Positions 1-12,421 of a stretch of 64,000 nucleotides of DNA are shown piece by piece. The translations under genes were made by a program, and so were the position numbers. The notes under the pieces are model-generated. The model saw nothing but the letters and a program-made list of their open reading frames with translations. It was not told the DNA's origin and did no database searches. The stretch's first letter is position 1. Every line of letters starts with the position of its first letter. The stretch comes from Lunularia cruciata (taxonomy: Eukaryota; Streptophyta; Marchantiopsida; Lunulariales; Lunulariaceae), in NCBI GenBank assembly GCA_948567375.1, contig OX419761.1, positions 46,006,501-46,070,500 of the forward strand, given 5' to 3'.

Positions 1-157
1 CGAAGATCTCGCGGGGAGAGTTCTGCGCAGTGAGGAGAGCGACGGCAATGCCATGGATGTACGTAGTCTTGTGAAACGGGAACTTACCGTTTCTAACGGT
101 ATGTTCTCCACGTCTGGAGGGGTTCCCGTGGGGCATGTCCGGGCTGCTGCTGTACAT
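1..157 (-). CDS. 5' part of an unrecognised gene, cut by the window edge
   Basis: Reading the minus strand from an ATG at 157-155, the frame stays open to the window edge (52 codons). The predicted start is MYSSSPDMPHGNPSRRGEH. The stretch after about residue 23 looks protein-like, with mixed hydrophobic and charged residues and no low complexity. A second reading is possible: a donor-like GTAAGT follows the exon at 88 and an acceptor-like CAG ends at 23. Removing 23-87 also keeps the frame open, but a 65-nt intron would be unusually short for a plant. I do not recognise the family and propose no function. The gene would diverge from the plus-strand ALIS gene, so 158-1167 could hold promoters for both. 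Confidence 0.35.
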   Translation of the reverse strand, partial: MYSSSPDMPHGNPSRRGEHTVRNGKFPFHKTTYIHGIAVALLTAQNSPREIF

Positions 158-1167
158 AGAAGGCGTACTGTCATATAGTCGGACTTCGTGGTATCCATCA
201 AAACTTACTCTCAACCAAATCCCGGCCACAAGTTACCGGTCAATCAAACTCACACTCTCAACAAGGAATTAGTTTGTGACGTTGACTGACACGTGGTCGC
301 TGTCCCTTCTTGGAGTAAATCTGAAATTTAGAAAATTCCTATATATACATATCGCGGTTCACTTCTTTTTCCTCTATCCTTGGAATCATACGGAGCGCTG
401 GATATATTTACGGAGATATATATGGAGCGTTGGATATATTTACACTAGAGTGCACTAGAGCTTATATCATAGGTGCAAGGGTATCACTTTCGTTTTCATC
501 CTTGTATTTTAAGTAACTAGTGTCCATTGTTCTATAGAGAAATGATTAGTGCAATCGATAGGATAGGAGAACAATTACACTCGGATATTTTAAGTATAGA
601 ATATTTTAAGTACAGAAGAGCAAATTTCTCACATGGACTCTATTGAACTTTAATCCCATTTCACCCTTGTATAGCTTGATATGGGGTCTTCTTGTCCTTC
701 GTGTTTTCTATGCTATGCGATAGGTTGTAAAAAATAATTTTATTTTAAATTTCTTATTTAAAATTGCTGTGTTCACTGCAAGCTCTCCAAGACCCTAGTA
801 ATCCAACCTACAGAGGAACGTTAATGAATGTCAATTCACTATAATAAAGTTGTCATATATTAAACAGTGTCACGGGGAGAACACAAGGCAATGTCCTTAT
901 GACGAGAATATCCTTTATTTCATTTAGTCATGAGGATTGATTTGGGGTATATAAGGCAGCATTTCGCAGCAAGTCAGCAGATTCTTATAGAACGGACTTT
1001 TAAATATCAACATTTTATTGAATCTAGACGAGGATAAATGTTACGTGAATCCTTGCAGACCAGAAACCTATCTTCCCGGTAAAAAAACAGTTTCACGGGA
1101 CAGAAACCAGCAGCCTGAATGATCCTGGCGGGGCCCAGTAAGCAGTTTTAAACTTTGCAGTTCTGTC
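158..1167. other. intergenic region between two divergent genes
   Basis: No convincing coding sequence. It is AT-rich from about 480 to 1000 and becomes GC-richer towards the ALIS leader. One copy of a dispersed repeat lies at about 600-790. Promoters for the minus-strand gene at the left edge and for ALIS should be here, but I cannot place a TATA box with confidence. Confidence 0.5.
600..790 (+). repeat. dispersed repeat, copy A
   Basis: This stretch resembles 19,436-19,640: both run from a TTTCTCA(C/T)AT start through a TTGAT(AT)GGGGTCTTC core and a TTCTTGT..TTCTC segment into an AT-rich tail with TTTAAA and TTTAAAAT words. The core alone recurs near 23,155-23,215. No terminal repeats or coding sequence were seen, so the element class is unknown. 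Confidence 0.5.
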
Positions 1168-1330
1168 TTGTACAATGGAAGTGCGGACGAACGGAGAGAA
1201 GGTTCGATCGACGAAGACTTCGTTGGTTTCCTTCCTTCCTTGCTTCTATCAGCTTCTTCTTCTGCTGGAAAGCAAACAACAGCGCGTTCGAAGTTGTCGT
1301 CACCTGCCCTTCTTCACGTCGGGTCTGGTA

Positions 1331-1352
1331 AGGTCAGGTCAGGTCAGGTCAG
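1331..1352 (+). repeat. (AGGTC)n tandem pentamer
   Basis: Four to five head-to-tail AGGTC units, followed by degenerate GGGCA-rich units to about 1378. They lie in the GC-rich probable 5' leader or promoter of the ALIS gene. The motif resembles a direct-repeat binding site, but no plant factor can be named from it. Confidence 0.8.
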
Positions 1353-1894
1353 GGCATGGGAGGGCAGGGCAGGTCATGGCCCGCGTGCGACCAGGGACGG
1401 GAAGAGGGGGACGAGACGAGGCAGTAGAGTAGTATTGAGTGATTGTTCGCTTCATGGAGCGCGTGCGTTCGATCGATCGACCAACTCGCTCGTCGTTGTT
1501 TGGTTGACGGGAATTTCTTGCGCACCGCAGCGTTGCAACCTCTCTTCGCAGGATTTGGCGTTGGTGTTGAAGCTTCGTGTGCTTCGATCTATTACGGGAA
1601 ATTGCGGAGGAGGAGGAGTTTGAGCATTTGGAGGTCGGTTAAGTAGAGGATATTATACGGACGCACCTGAAATTCCAGGTGAGAGGAAGTTGAGTGCGGC
1701 CGGTGGAGGAAGAATCGAGGCGAATTGCTGTAGAAGACCGGGAGATAGGCTAGGGATTTACTGGAATCTGCTGGTTTTGTGTGACTTGAGGTGTTGGGAG
1801 GGAGGGTTAGGTTTGATCGGAAGAGGGGGACGAGATACTGGTTAAGAGGGAGAGGAGAAGGAATAATTGCAGCTGGTGCGGGGAAGGAGTAGTC

Positions 1895-4800
1895 ATGAGC
1901 GCCAACGGGGCGAGCACGTCGGACTCCGGGTCGGCAGTTCCTCCTGCGAAGAAGGAATCGAAGAAGCCTAAATGTATGATCCTGTCTGTCCTCTCTCTTT
2001 AGTTGCAATTGAATGTATGTGTGGTTGTTATTCTGCCTGGGATCTTTTGACATACTTTGTCCCAAGGCTTTCTTGGAGATCAAGGACGAGGGATGAATCC
2101 TTCTGACATTCCTCGCACCTGCCAGCTGTTTCTCTTTAGAGTTCTTGCCACCGGAGAGTTTTTGTAGGCTTTCACACATAGTTGTCAGGTAATTCATCTG
2201 TCCTATAGGTTTAGCTCCGGGATTATGTTTGGCTGCGTATCTGTGGATATTAGCTTGTGTTCTGCAATTCTTGTGAGATCAAACCATGTGTGTCGGAAGT
2301 TCTCCTCGATATTGAGAGATGTGAATTGTATGTGATATGATTACTTTGTCGGTCGAATTTCTTTGGGAATTTCGGGCCCGCTTCATTTCTTATGACGGGA
2401 CTTACAGATAAGTTTGTTTGTTCCTTCAAACTACACAGACTCAAAGTTCACCCAGCAGGAGCTCCCGGCTTGTAAGCCATTGTTGACGCCAGGATGGGTA
2501 AGTCCCTCACTGAGGTCGTGGTTCTAGGCCTACTTTGGCATTGAGCTTGCATATGTTCTGGTTTGGGTTGGAATGAGCTTGTGTTACATATAGAGTCGTC
2601 CACTTTGAGATAGCTAGGTAGCATAGTTTTTGTTAAGTCAGCTCGGGGAGGCCTACAATCGTCTACCTTGACGGTTCATGGCCTATGATAACAATTCCTA
2701 TGTGACCCAACAAGAATGTAAACTGTCTGTTTGATTTATCTTTGACGAGTTGTTGGATTCATCCCCTTCTCCTCTCCAATCATTTGACTCTTGTCGCCTG
2801 CAGGTCATAGCTACTTTCATGGTAGTGGGCATCATTTTCATCCCAATCGGTGCAGTGACACTCTTAGCCTCGAATGGGGTAAATGATCTGGCCCTCCCCA
2901 CTTTTTGGATTTGAGTATTGGTGCTTGAAAGTCCCGCATCATATTCCTAGGCGAGGGGTAACATCTGAGCGCGTGAATTTCGAAGAGAGGGAGCAGATTA
3001 CTCACAGTAGAACTTAGTTTCTGAAGTTCTGGCAGCTAGCACATATAGTTCACGAGTTTGATAAAAGTCAACGCTAATTTGAAGACATATGGTACACCGC
3101 ACTAATTTACAGCTGATCTGCGTCCCATAATTGCTACAGAACATTTTACTGCTTGGAGGATATCCCGTCCGCTTAGCAAGAGCATGGACATCGTTGTGAT
3201 GAGTATAATGGAGTTTCTTTTTGGGGGAACCATCTCAAGGTTTCATCTCTCAAAAGCAGAACTTTCCTCTTATTTATTCAAGGTTTGGCTTTTCTACAGG
3301 TTGTGGAGATCGTACACGACTACGAAGATGCATGTCTACCCAATCTCACAACTAGAGATGATAAGATAAGACACATTCAGAGTGCCACAAGCAATAAAAG
3401 CTGCGATGCCACTCTAACTGTAAGTATGATTGTGTTCAGAGAATATTCTGTCTTTGTTAAACCGGATCCGACCGCGACGCTCGGTGGCTTACATCCGTGA
3501 TCTGTGCAGGTGACTGAGAAGATGGAAGCTCCAATCTATGTTTATTATCAGCTTGATAATTTCTACCAAAACCATCGCAGGTGAATTTTCAAACTTTTTA
3601 TTGGCTACAAAACCTGCCAGTTAGGTAGTTTTACCTATTGGTTGATTTTACCAATGAATATGAATCAATGAGGCGATAAACCTTCTCGTGTCCCGCCAAG
3701 TTTTCGTTCCTGCAGTTCATGTCCTTCGTTTGAGCTACTGATGGACAAGTAGTCATACTGACTTCAAGCTTTCCTTCGCGATGCGAACAGCAGTGGTTAC
3801 TGCCCCGTTTGTCTCAGTTTCTCATGTTTGTCATTGTTCCCTGTCGCGTACCGAATCCCATGCAGATATGTGAAAAGTAGAAATGACAAGCAGCTTCGTG
3901 GAGATAACTCAGCTGGAAACGAGACCGATGGCTGCAAACCCGAAGCAACTTTGAATGGGCAGCCAATTGTCCCTTGTGGGCTTATTGCATGGAGTTTGTT
4001 TAACGATACATATAGCTTCTCAGTGAATAATACTCCAGTGAACGTGAATAAAAGAGGAATTTCCTGGAAAAGTGATCGGGAGGACAAGTTCGGTGACGTT
4101 GTACCAAGAAACTTTCCTAACAATCTGGATCCTCTAACGAATGGATCTTTGATTGGAGGTGCTAGTCTGCCAGAAAATGTTTCGGTGAGTGTCTTGAAAG
4201 CTGTCTTTCTTACACTTTTCGTCTGGAGGTGTGTATAGGATTTTCAATCGTCTTTTGAAATAGTTTTCACTGGCAACCACTTCTTCTTTGGATGGTCTAA
4301 TTTTGGCTCTTTACTACTGAAATGGGGGCTGAGGATCCATAAACTCCGGCGGTAACTGAGGTTTTGTACTTTTAAAGATTGCCGGAGGATATTGCAAGGA
4401 AAAAGCCCTGTCCATGATTTTCAAGAAGTTATCCGCGAATCCTGCTGGTGTGCGCTTATTATGTCATCTTACCACACTTTTGTAAAGTGAGAGCTCCGTA
4501 TCGAGCATTACTGATATCATCAGTGTTTTGTCCTCATTGCAGCTCAAGGAAGATGAGGATCTTATTGTTTGGATGCGTACAGCTGCTTTACCTACGTTTA
4601 GGAAGCTGTACGGTAAAATTGAGAGGGACCTGGCGGAGAACCAAGTCATAAATGTGGCTATTGCCAACAACTACAACACCTACACATTCGGCGGAGGAAA
4701 AAAGCTGGTTCTTTCTACAACCAGCTGGCTCGGTGGGAAGAATAACTTTCTGGGAATCGCATACCTGACTGTTGGCATACTTTGTATGTTCTTGGCGTTG

Positions 4801-5021
4801 TTATTTTTCCTTGTTCACTTCAAAAACCCAAGGTAACTATACTTTGAACGGTTTGGCGCACCCCATTTAATATTTTCCCTCATATTCCACTCTCATTTCC
4901 TAGCGTGGTTCTCTCCTTTCTACTAATCGTTTGTCATTCGTCCATATACAGACCTCTTGGAGATCCTTCGTATCTGTCTTGGAACAGGAAGACAACATCG
5001 GCGGCCAACTCCTCACATTAG
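1895..5021 (+). CDS. ALIS: ALA-interacting subunit (CDC50/LEM3 family), beta subunit of P4-ATPase flippases
   Basis: Eight exons: 1895-1973, 2439-2497, 2804-2878, 3300-3419, 3510-3580, 3866-4184, 4543-4832, 4952-5021. All introns are GT-AG and the frame closes at TAG for 360 residues, close to the usual family size. The protein has a short cytosolic N-terminus, TM1 at about residues 47-68, a large lumenal domain, TM2 at about 311-334 and a short tail with GDPSYLSWNR. The lumenal part shows four cysteines (ACLP, SCDA, GCKP, PCGL) and several N-glycosylation sequons (NLT, NKS, NET, NDT, NGS, NVS). Family hallmarks are FTQQELPACKP, WMRTAALPTFRKLYG, NNYNTY and STTSWLGG. Known role of the family: it binds ALA-type P4-ATPases, allows their ER exit and supports phospholipid flipping in Golgi and plasma membranes. 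The start is the first ATG that yields the usual Ser/Lys-rich N-terminus before FTQQEL. Confidence 0.95.
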
Positions 5022-8000
5022 TTGGCTAAACTGCTTTCTCTCGGTCATTATTCTAGCCGGTCGACAACCCTTAGGATGTGGCTTGGACTTGCTCTTGGGT
5101 ATCTCCTCTATCAGCCTGTGTCAGGACAGGTTCACACTGTTACGGCATTAAAGAATGGTAGTGAGGGCGTTGCTCAAACAATTAGATATGTTTAGGCAGT
5201 GGTCCCGGAATCGTATACACCTACATAATTTATTACTAGCAAATACTTTTCCTCGTCTGTCTGATTGACGGGGAGGTCAACGGTTGAGTTGGAGTTGCAC
5301 ACGAGGTGTATATACATCCAAGACCTTGTATTTCTTTTGGAGAAGGTCCTCCTCTGCCTCAGGGGGCAAATATGATGTCTAGGTAGGCAAAACAAAATCT
5401 TGTAAGTATTTCGCCAATTACAAATTACACATTTTTTTGTCTCAGCTAAATGATGTGGGACTTGTCGATATTAGTACATTTGCGCTCCTTCCGCAAGACT
5501 AGTACATGTTTGAATGGGGAAGGAAGAGTGTAGAAGCTCTTTGGTGGTGACCTGGTGATTGGGTCTTAGGTAGATATTCAGCCGACAAGAGCTTAGTTCA
5601 TCCATAGGGTGTATGCGGCGAACAGGTATTGGGGGCCACCTCAGCGTATTACTGTCTGCAGATTACAACTCTTAATGGGCGAAAGTTGTGGAAACTTCGT
5701 GAATGACGATGATGACAATGAAAGCTGAGGTTGTATGGAATGACAACAATCCTATCCCTTGTTCTCTGGCAGACATCGTTGTATATCCAAAGGTCAAATT
5801 ATGAATCAGGTTCTGATAATTAAATTGTTTCGGGAAAGGCAGACGCATTTGCTGTGTAGGTGCATGATTGGAGCTCGTCATATGAAGGAAACTTGGATAG
5901 TGTTGAACTTCGTCATATCAGTCCGTCTCCGTGTTCTGTGTCCATTCCTTCTAAATGATTGCTGCTTCAAGATAATTTCCCAAAGCTGCCCGACTTTGTC
6001 AGGTGTTGCAGTGAAAAACCTGCAACGAATAGAACCCTGAGCACACGCAGCATGTCCACCACAAGCAGGCAAAAAGCAAAGGCAAAGGCACTACCGTCGT
6101 AATTTTACCTTGTCATTCTCAAAATCTCCATCATAAAGGAGATGGATGATAGGCAAAATGTTGGGGGTGGGAACGTGTGAAGGTGCAACACAAGCAGTTC
6201 TACCAGCAGGTTAACGTAGTGGCACTCAACTCGATCTGATCGTTGTGGGGAATTTGTATGAAGTGTGACCTCCACTTGATGGGATAATTGACAAAATCGC
6301 ATCATTGCCTTCGAGTGTCAAATAGGAGTCGTCCATAGACAGCATTAAAACGATCTACCCTACAGCATGACGATGTGGGAAAGAGTATAGACCAGTCTGG
6401 CAGTCCAATCCAGGACCACTATACGAAGACGTTGTGCCGGGGATGAATTGGAACTTGTACCCCAGCTGTGGACATAACTATCGCCAAGACAAACTTCAAT
6501 ATCGTGGTGGTCAACCTGAAACTGCATGTTTCACCAACACCGGAAACGTCTGCATTGATTTACTGTGCCTCCACCCCCACCGATGACGTTCTCTTTGTTC
6601 TCTCCATACGTCCACCAAACGAGAGACAGGAGTTAACATAATCCAAGTCGACAAGTCCGTATTGATGTCTTAACCGATTGAGTAGGAAACAGCCACCACA
6701 TCATTGACCTATTATTAATCAAGAGGACATTCTATTGACTCGCTTCCTTTCAACCAAACTGCAATCTTCATACGTAAGCTCCGTATACTGTAGAAAATGT
6801 GGATTCTCACTTACGCTGTCTGCCAGCGCTTGGCTCATAACGAAAGCTGTGCATCACTTGCTTTACTCACAGAATGTTGTTGCTATTGGCCTCTTCAGGG
6901 TATGCCTGGTTGTCGCTGCCATGGACCAGCTCTTTGTGTGTAGTAGTAGTGATTGACTCAGCAAGTAAGAAATTCACGGCTTGCTTTCGCACTTCTAAGC
7001 TGCTTTTACCGGGAAAGTATAACTTAGTGCTTTGGCCCATATTGGAGGACCTCATCTATCTCTGTTACTGTCACATTGTGGATTCCAGACATGCCAATCC
7101 ACAAACTGTGCTCAACTGTACAGCTAGTTGGCCATCACTTAAAACCTGTCGTTTCAACACCGAGAAAAAAGCATTGTTATCACGAACCTTTTGGCAAAAT
7201 CTACGGGATAATATCTCCATGTGAACAGGGTCACTACTGTACTTGCAGTAACCATCTTTCCTTCTTTTGTGACTTAAAAAACTTCTGCATTTACCTCATT
7301 GGTAATTGTAGGTTCTGATTTCATTGCGACGGGCGCTTCACCAAGAGATACCTGCTTGTCTACATTTGACATTTGTGGGGATTCAGTTCCTTCGTTACAT
7401 CAAGCTTAGACATAGTTTGAGAATGGAAATCAATAAGTAGTCTGATCATTGTGCTATTCATCGGCGAAGCCACTACATGCCCAGCATTTGTTTGCAAAAC
7501 TTTTCAAATAAAGATAAATTGTTCTCACCCCTAGCATGCTCATTGTGGACAGAGTTCCTTTCTAGCTTTCTCGAAGTATTCATTGAATTCAATTCATCTC
7601 CAGATAAGTCATTTTGGAGATGCATTTATGATACCCTTGCACACATCGAGTGCTGATTCTCTTCCATGTCAATACTAGTAGATTTATCATTTGTTCCTTT
7701 TCATGGTTCAATGGACCTGTTTGAGTGCATACTGGTGGGTCTTTCTTCGCATTGAGACATGATTGGGTTGGAGTGCCCTGGGAGTAATAGCTTGTACTTG
7801 TCCAAATTCCCAGTTCTGTGCCTCCTCCACTCTTCTCCTTCTGCTTGACATTGGTAGCTGCACAAACAACCTTAGTCAGCTACGGATGGTGGTAGCTCAG
7901 GAAGATTAATTCCCTGATCAGAACTACATCATGGAGAGTCATGTTTAGTGATTGGCACTATTCACCACCTATCCAGATTTACGAACAGCTTCACAACATG

Positions 8001-10053
8001 GTTTTAAGAATGAATCTTCAGAACCTCTGATTCATGAAAGACTATGTTCTGATGCAACAAAGTAGACCGTAATTACTGTCCAGCAGAACGAAAGGACTGA
8101 AACCATTTGAAGTAATCTAGCACTCTATGCACGATCAAGAATTTACTTAAGTTAATGGGATTTATGGGGATTGGGTACCATATTAGTACATTGTCACCTC
8201 ATTATGACGAATATTTCAAGAAAGAACGCACCAGTTTTATTTACTTGCAAGAACACGAAAACTTTACTTTTCACTTTTACACCACTATGAATCTGCCAAA
8301 ACAAGATATGTGAACATACAACAATGAAATGAAAGAAGCACGGGGAAAATGGGAAGACTCTATCAAGCGCAACAATGAAACACAAGGAGATAAAATAGGG
8401 TTATAACCAGAGAGTATCAAAGTGAATAAGTAGTTTTAACTACTACATCGAAGTTCAGAATGTAAGTCATATGATCTGGATCAAACCATTACTGCAGTTT
8501 AAAAAGCATCATATAATGTAACAGTTCTTCTATGGATGGTATATTGGTTAGTATACTCTCTACAATATGAATATCTTCTATTTAAAATAATAAAATTTGA
8601 TAATAATAATAAGAAATTTGAAAATGCGAAATTCTTATTTGATTGTGTAGTTAGTAGGCTTCCCATATTGTCTGGAAGCTATATTAAGGTCCATGTCAAA
8701 TATCGGTCTTCAGTATTATCACAAAAATCAGGTCCTTAATAGTATCAGGTACAACAACACACAATGCTTACATACTTATAATACTCATCTGTGTCTCCAA
8801 AGACGATTGGGAACTGTTTTCTAACCATGTATGGGAACACAACAACTATATACTTATGATGTTCCCGTATTCTAGACTTTTGAACCTTTTGGATCCAAGT
8901 TTTATTGTTTCAAAATTATTTTATATGCAAAATATAACTTACCAATTTACTTAGTGCACTTTCTCATGATTAGTTTATTATTATCAAGTAGGATTGGTTG
9001 TAAAGGAAATTGTTGGTTTGTTGTTGGTTTTAAAGAATATATGTGAAAGATTCTAAAAGTAAAGAAGATTTAAGTTCATTTGAAGAACAAGGTAAATTTT
9101 TTTGAATTTTAATAAGTGTTTATTATCTAAATAAAAAACATCAGCAAAAAAAGACAAAGCTTATATATTATGTATATGCTATTGATAAGACATAGTAGGG
9201 CAATTTTGTAGTAGATGAAAGACGTGAAAAAAAATGAGAGAAACTTCTTAAAAAAAAATTTAGTTTAGAGAAAAACCTACGAAATAAAGAGGGTGCATTT
9301 ATAATTATCTAAAGTCATGGAAACATATTCCTTTTAAGTATTCCTAGGAATAATTTTAGGTTTAGACTGTATAAAACTATTTAAGAGAAAAATTAATAGC
9401 CTGAGGTATTCATATAAAATTCTTTTAGATATGAATAGAGGGTAGAGGTCCTCATAGATCTCCACATCCTTGTCAACTTTTACAATGTAAGGAGAACTTA
9501 GCTAAAGAACTAGGTGCAAATAAAGAATCTCTGATATATGCTTCAATCAACTATCTACTTCTTCAAAACTATGCTTTGTAGTTGCCCCCAAATTTCACCA
9601 ATAGTTTTCAATTTATTGCTTATAGATGTTATAGAAAGAGTGAAAGGTGACAACATAGAAAACACAAAAGATGGGCAGACCCCATCAGGCCTTACAAAAA
9701 ATGAGACAAAAGAGGTAAAATGGAGCTAGCCCCAATAGTATCCATATGAGAAGTCTGCCCTATTGCACCTAAGATATCTGAGCTAGGCAAGTCCTAAGGT
9801 CTGCAAACTATTGGAGCATCCAAAGAAGCACCTAGTGTGATTTCTCTCCTATGGATTGCATCAACCAATGCTCTTTATAGAACAATGGAAACATGTTGTC
9901 TGAAATATGCTACAAAGATATGAGAGCGAGAGTGGTATCCCTTGACTTATAATATGATATGCTCTTGTGCACTCTTTTACACATATGTCTAACACCCTAT
10001 CCATTGTTCCATATAGCTCCAAGGCTAGAGGAACAAAGAGGTGACCTCATTCC
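5022..10053. other. intergenic, no gene seen
   Basis: The first part should include the ALIS 3' UTR. Open frames are short (longest about 116 codons at 6874-7224) and lack splice context or recognisable motifs. From about 8,500 to 9,700 the sequence is strongly AT-rich. I see nothing that deserves a gene call. Confidence 0.55.
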
Positions 10054-10058
10054 ATACA

Positions 10059-10524
10059 TGTAAAAGACCAAGATCAAGGGGAGAAATAGAAGAATAGAAT
10101 ATCACATTGGGACACTTGAGTGTGTGTGAAACTCTGAATGCCTAGTATGAGCTTCGACTTTGGTATTTATAGTGAACATACACTGCTCTCAAGAATTTTC
10201 CTTGAGCCGCTTTCTTGGAATGCAAGCCAAGCTTCTCAAGAAGCTTCCCTCTAGAAATTGTCTTGTCTACTTGGTGTGCAAGCTAAGCTAGTTGGAAGTT
10301 TCTAGAAACTACCTACTTGGGGTGCAAGCTAAGATAGCCAGGAAGCTTCCCAAGAAGATTTCTCCTAGAAGTCACCACTTGGCATATATGTTATCCAATA
10401 CTTGGGAGTGTACCAAGTAACTTCTTAGATACTCCTAGAACATTCTAGGTTAATTATGCCCATTTGCTATTTTGTTAACCTTGATTTATCACTAAACTTT
10501 GTCACTAAACTCCATATTGTTACA
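10059..10524 (-). repeat. probable solo LTR of a Ty3/gypsy element (same family as 57.9-63.5 kb)
   Basis: The reverse complement matches the LTR of the element at 57,868-63,523 almost end to end. It has the TGTAACAATATGGAGTTTAG start, GAAGCTTC-rich repeats, GCTTAGCTTGCAC segments, the TATAAATACCAAAG-type promoter and a CTTTTACA end. It begins TG and ends CA. Flanking pentamers are ATACA (10,054-10,058) and ATATA (10,525-10,529), a one-mismatch candidate target duplication. No primer-binding site or related internal sequence is seen on either side, which favours a solo LTR. It is diverged and carries small indels. Confidence 0.8.
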
Positions 10525-10539
10525 ATATACCTATACTTG

Positions 10540-11950
10540 GAGACCTTGCTAGTTGCCACTCCGCTTGCTACCCATCCAAGGGGATGAGTAATCACCCCCT
10601 CCAAAACTATATCACATGTAGGTTTCATAACCACAACATCCGTTATTGTCACTTGATCATCTTGGACCAATTATAAGTCTACCCTGACACATGTAGTCGA
10701 CAAAGCATATCAATGCTCCTCCAAGCAAGGTATCCACTCTCTCGTGCCATAGAAAACACTATATTCCTAATGGTATCATAGGTAGCTATGCTCTATCCTC
10801 CAAAAGGACACCATGTCATGTGGACCATTCTTGCATCTAGTGTAGAACCACACTCACAAGTAAGTAATGAAGATGCAAATAGGTGGACCAAACCTAGGTG
10901 GAACCTCATCATTGTAGAGAAGGCAATTGGTGCAAGTTGGAATGCTCTAATGCACGGTCAGGCTAGGACCTAACAGCTTGCATCCTTGCCTAAGAAAGAG
11001 CAGAGATGTGCTCTAGTAGCCCTAGGAATAGACAAGTCAACTAAGAAAGAATGTAACGTATGTTGAATCTATAAATCCATCAAAGAAGACTGCAAGCCTC
11101 TAGTCCAATCAGAAGGTAAGGAAGCAAAGGATGGAGGTCATCTCATACATGTAGAGATAGACCATTTCTTGTCTATTGCAATAACATATGAAGAGATAAG
11201 GATAACTCTTCCACCTTGGTCATACATGTCTCCAAGATTGGCTTGGCCTATCAACAATCACAAAATGAGAGGAAAGTAGAGGTGCCAAGAAAGACAAACT
11301 ACCCCAAAATGCTATAGGTGCCATCTCCAAAGCTAGTAGGCTTACTCTTATGCATGAGGTAGGTAGAGATGCTTTTCTACATGCCAAATCCCTATCACAT
11401 GCTCAAGTGTCCATGGTCCAATGATATCACCAAAGGCCCCAATAATTCTTCTATCAAAAGCTCTCAAACTTGATAGGGCAAGGAAAGGAGAACTATCCAA
11501 AAAAAGTAAGTTGGTTGGCATGCAATACTAGATGAGAGTATACTAAATACCACTTATGGATCTCCTAGTACAGGAAGGTTTTCCACATGGAGAATATCCT
11601 CTACAAGGGTTGTGTCTAAGAAGCATGTGACAAAATCCTTGGATCTTGGCACTCCAAGAATACATAGACCATATGTAGATGTGATACACCCCTTTGGAAG
11701 CTCAAGGTGGTGAGAGATACATGAAAGAGACCATGCTCTGCACTTTGACACCTTGACTCTCATGCCTACAAGATGAAGCTCTACAGTCAAGTAGTCAAAG
11801 ACAAGCCTAATATGATCTACGGGGCTAGTGATATGTGTATGGTCTACCAAGGAAAGAAATACACAACTTTGCATGACCAAAGTAGTAAATAAGAGACCTC
11901 TAAAGTAAGCCATAGCAAATAAAGGTTCCACTAGAGGATCTCCTTGTCAT
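10540..11950 (-). pseudogene. decayed LINE-like reverse transcriptase
   Basis: Minus-strand remnant of the plant non-LTR reverse-transcriptase class. Near 11,945 it reads stop-QGDPL, where QGDPL is a conserved RT motif. An open stretch of 125 codons (11,931-11,554) follows, with an FAMAYFRGLL helix, a catalytic box degraded to SLVDHTHI (the usual form is ADDTH), a KCRAWS motif, an ILGVP..KDFV segment and LPVLGDP. Further downstream, to about 10,540, only frame-switching fragments resembling the C-terminal part remain. The lost Asp in the active-site box and the many stops show it is dead. No endonuclease domain, poly-A tail or target duplication was found. Part of its 3' region is echoed at 22,430-22,560. 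Confidence 0.65.
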
Positions 11951-12350
11951 GGATCAATAACTAACTCCAAGATGGAATATGCTCCTCTTGTGAAAAAATA
12001 TGCTCATAGTAAAGAGAAGCAGGAGAGCCATAGAAGTACGGCACAAAAGGAATAAGACTAACCAAGGATCCCACCAGCCTCCCCAAGCTCTCTAAAGATG
12101 TATACGTTCAAAGCATTCAATTCAATTCAAAGCATTCTCTACATCCACTTGTAGGATGACTCACTCTTGATGGATATCTAGGAGTGCCCTAATGCCTAGC
12201 CTCACAACCTACAGATAGTTTCACAACCTCCAGGTCTAGCTACTTCATACCGATGTGTACTAAGGTGTTGTTGGAAATGAGAATGATGTTGAAGACAATA
12301 GTATGGCTAACCAAATGCAAAAAGATCTTTACAAGAGCCATGATATAGTG

Positions 12351-12351
<1 letters not shown>

Positions 12352-12419
<68 letters not shown>
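12352..12419. repeat. (AT)n microsatellite, 68 bp
   Basis: Uninterrupted alternating T/A run. The 82-codon frame across it (Tyr-Ile repeats) is an artefact of the repeat. Confidence 0.98.

Positions 12420-12421
<2 letters not shown>

Noticed and set aside
1592-2197. 201-codon minus-strand frame opposite the ALIS leader and first exon
   Set aside because: It overlaps the well-supported ALIS exon 1 on the other strand, has no recognisable domain, and is the kind of frame expected in GC-rich leader DNA.
4380-4442. Possible extra exon of ALIS (between AAAG and a GTGTGC donor-like site)
   Set aside because: The family sequence runs directly from the exon ending at 4184 to LKEDEDLIVW at 4543, and joining these keeps the frame.
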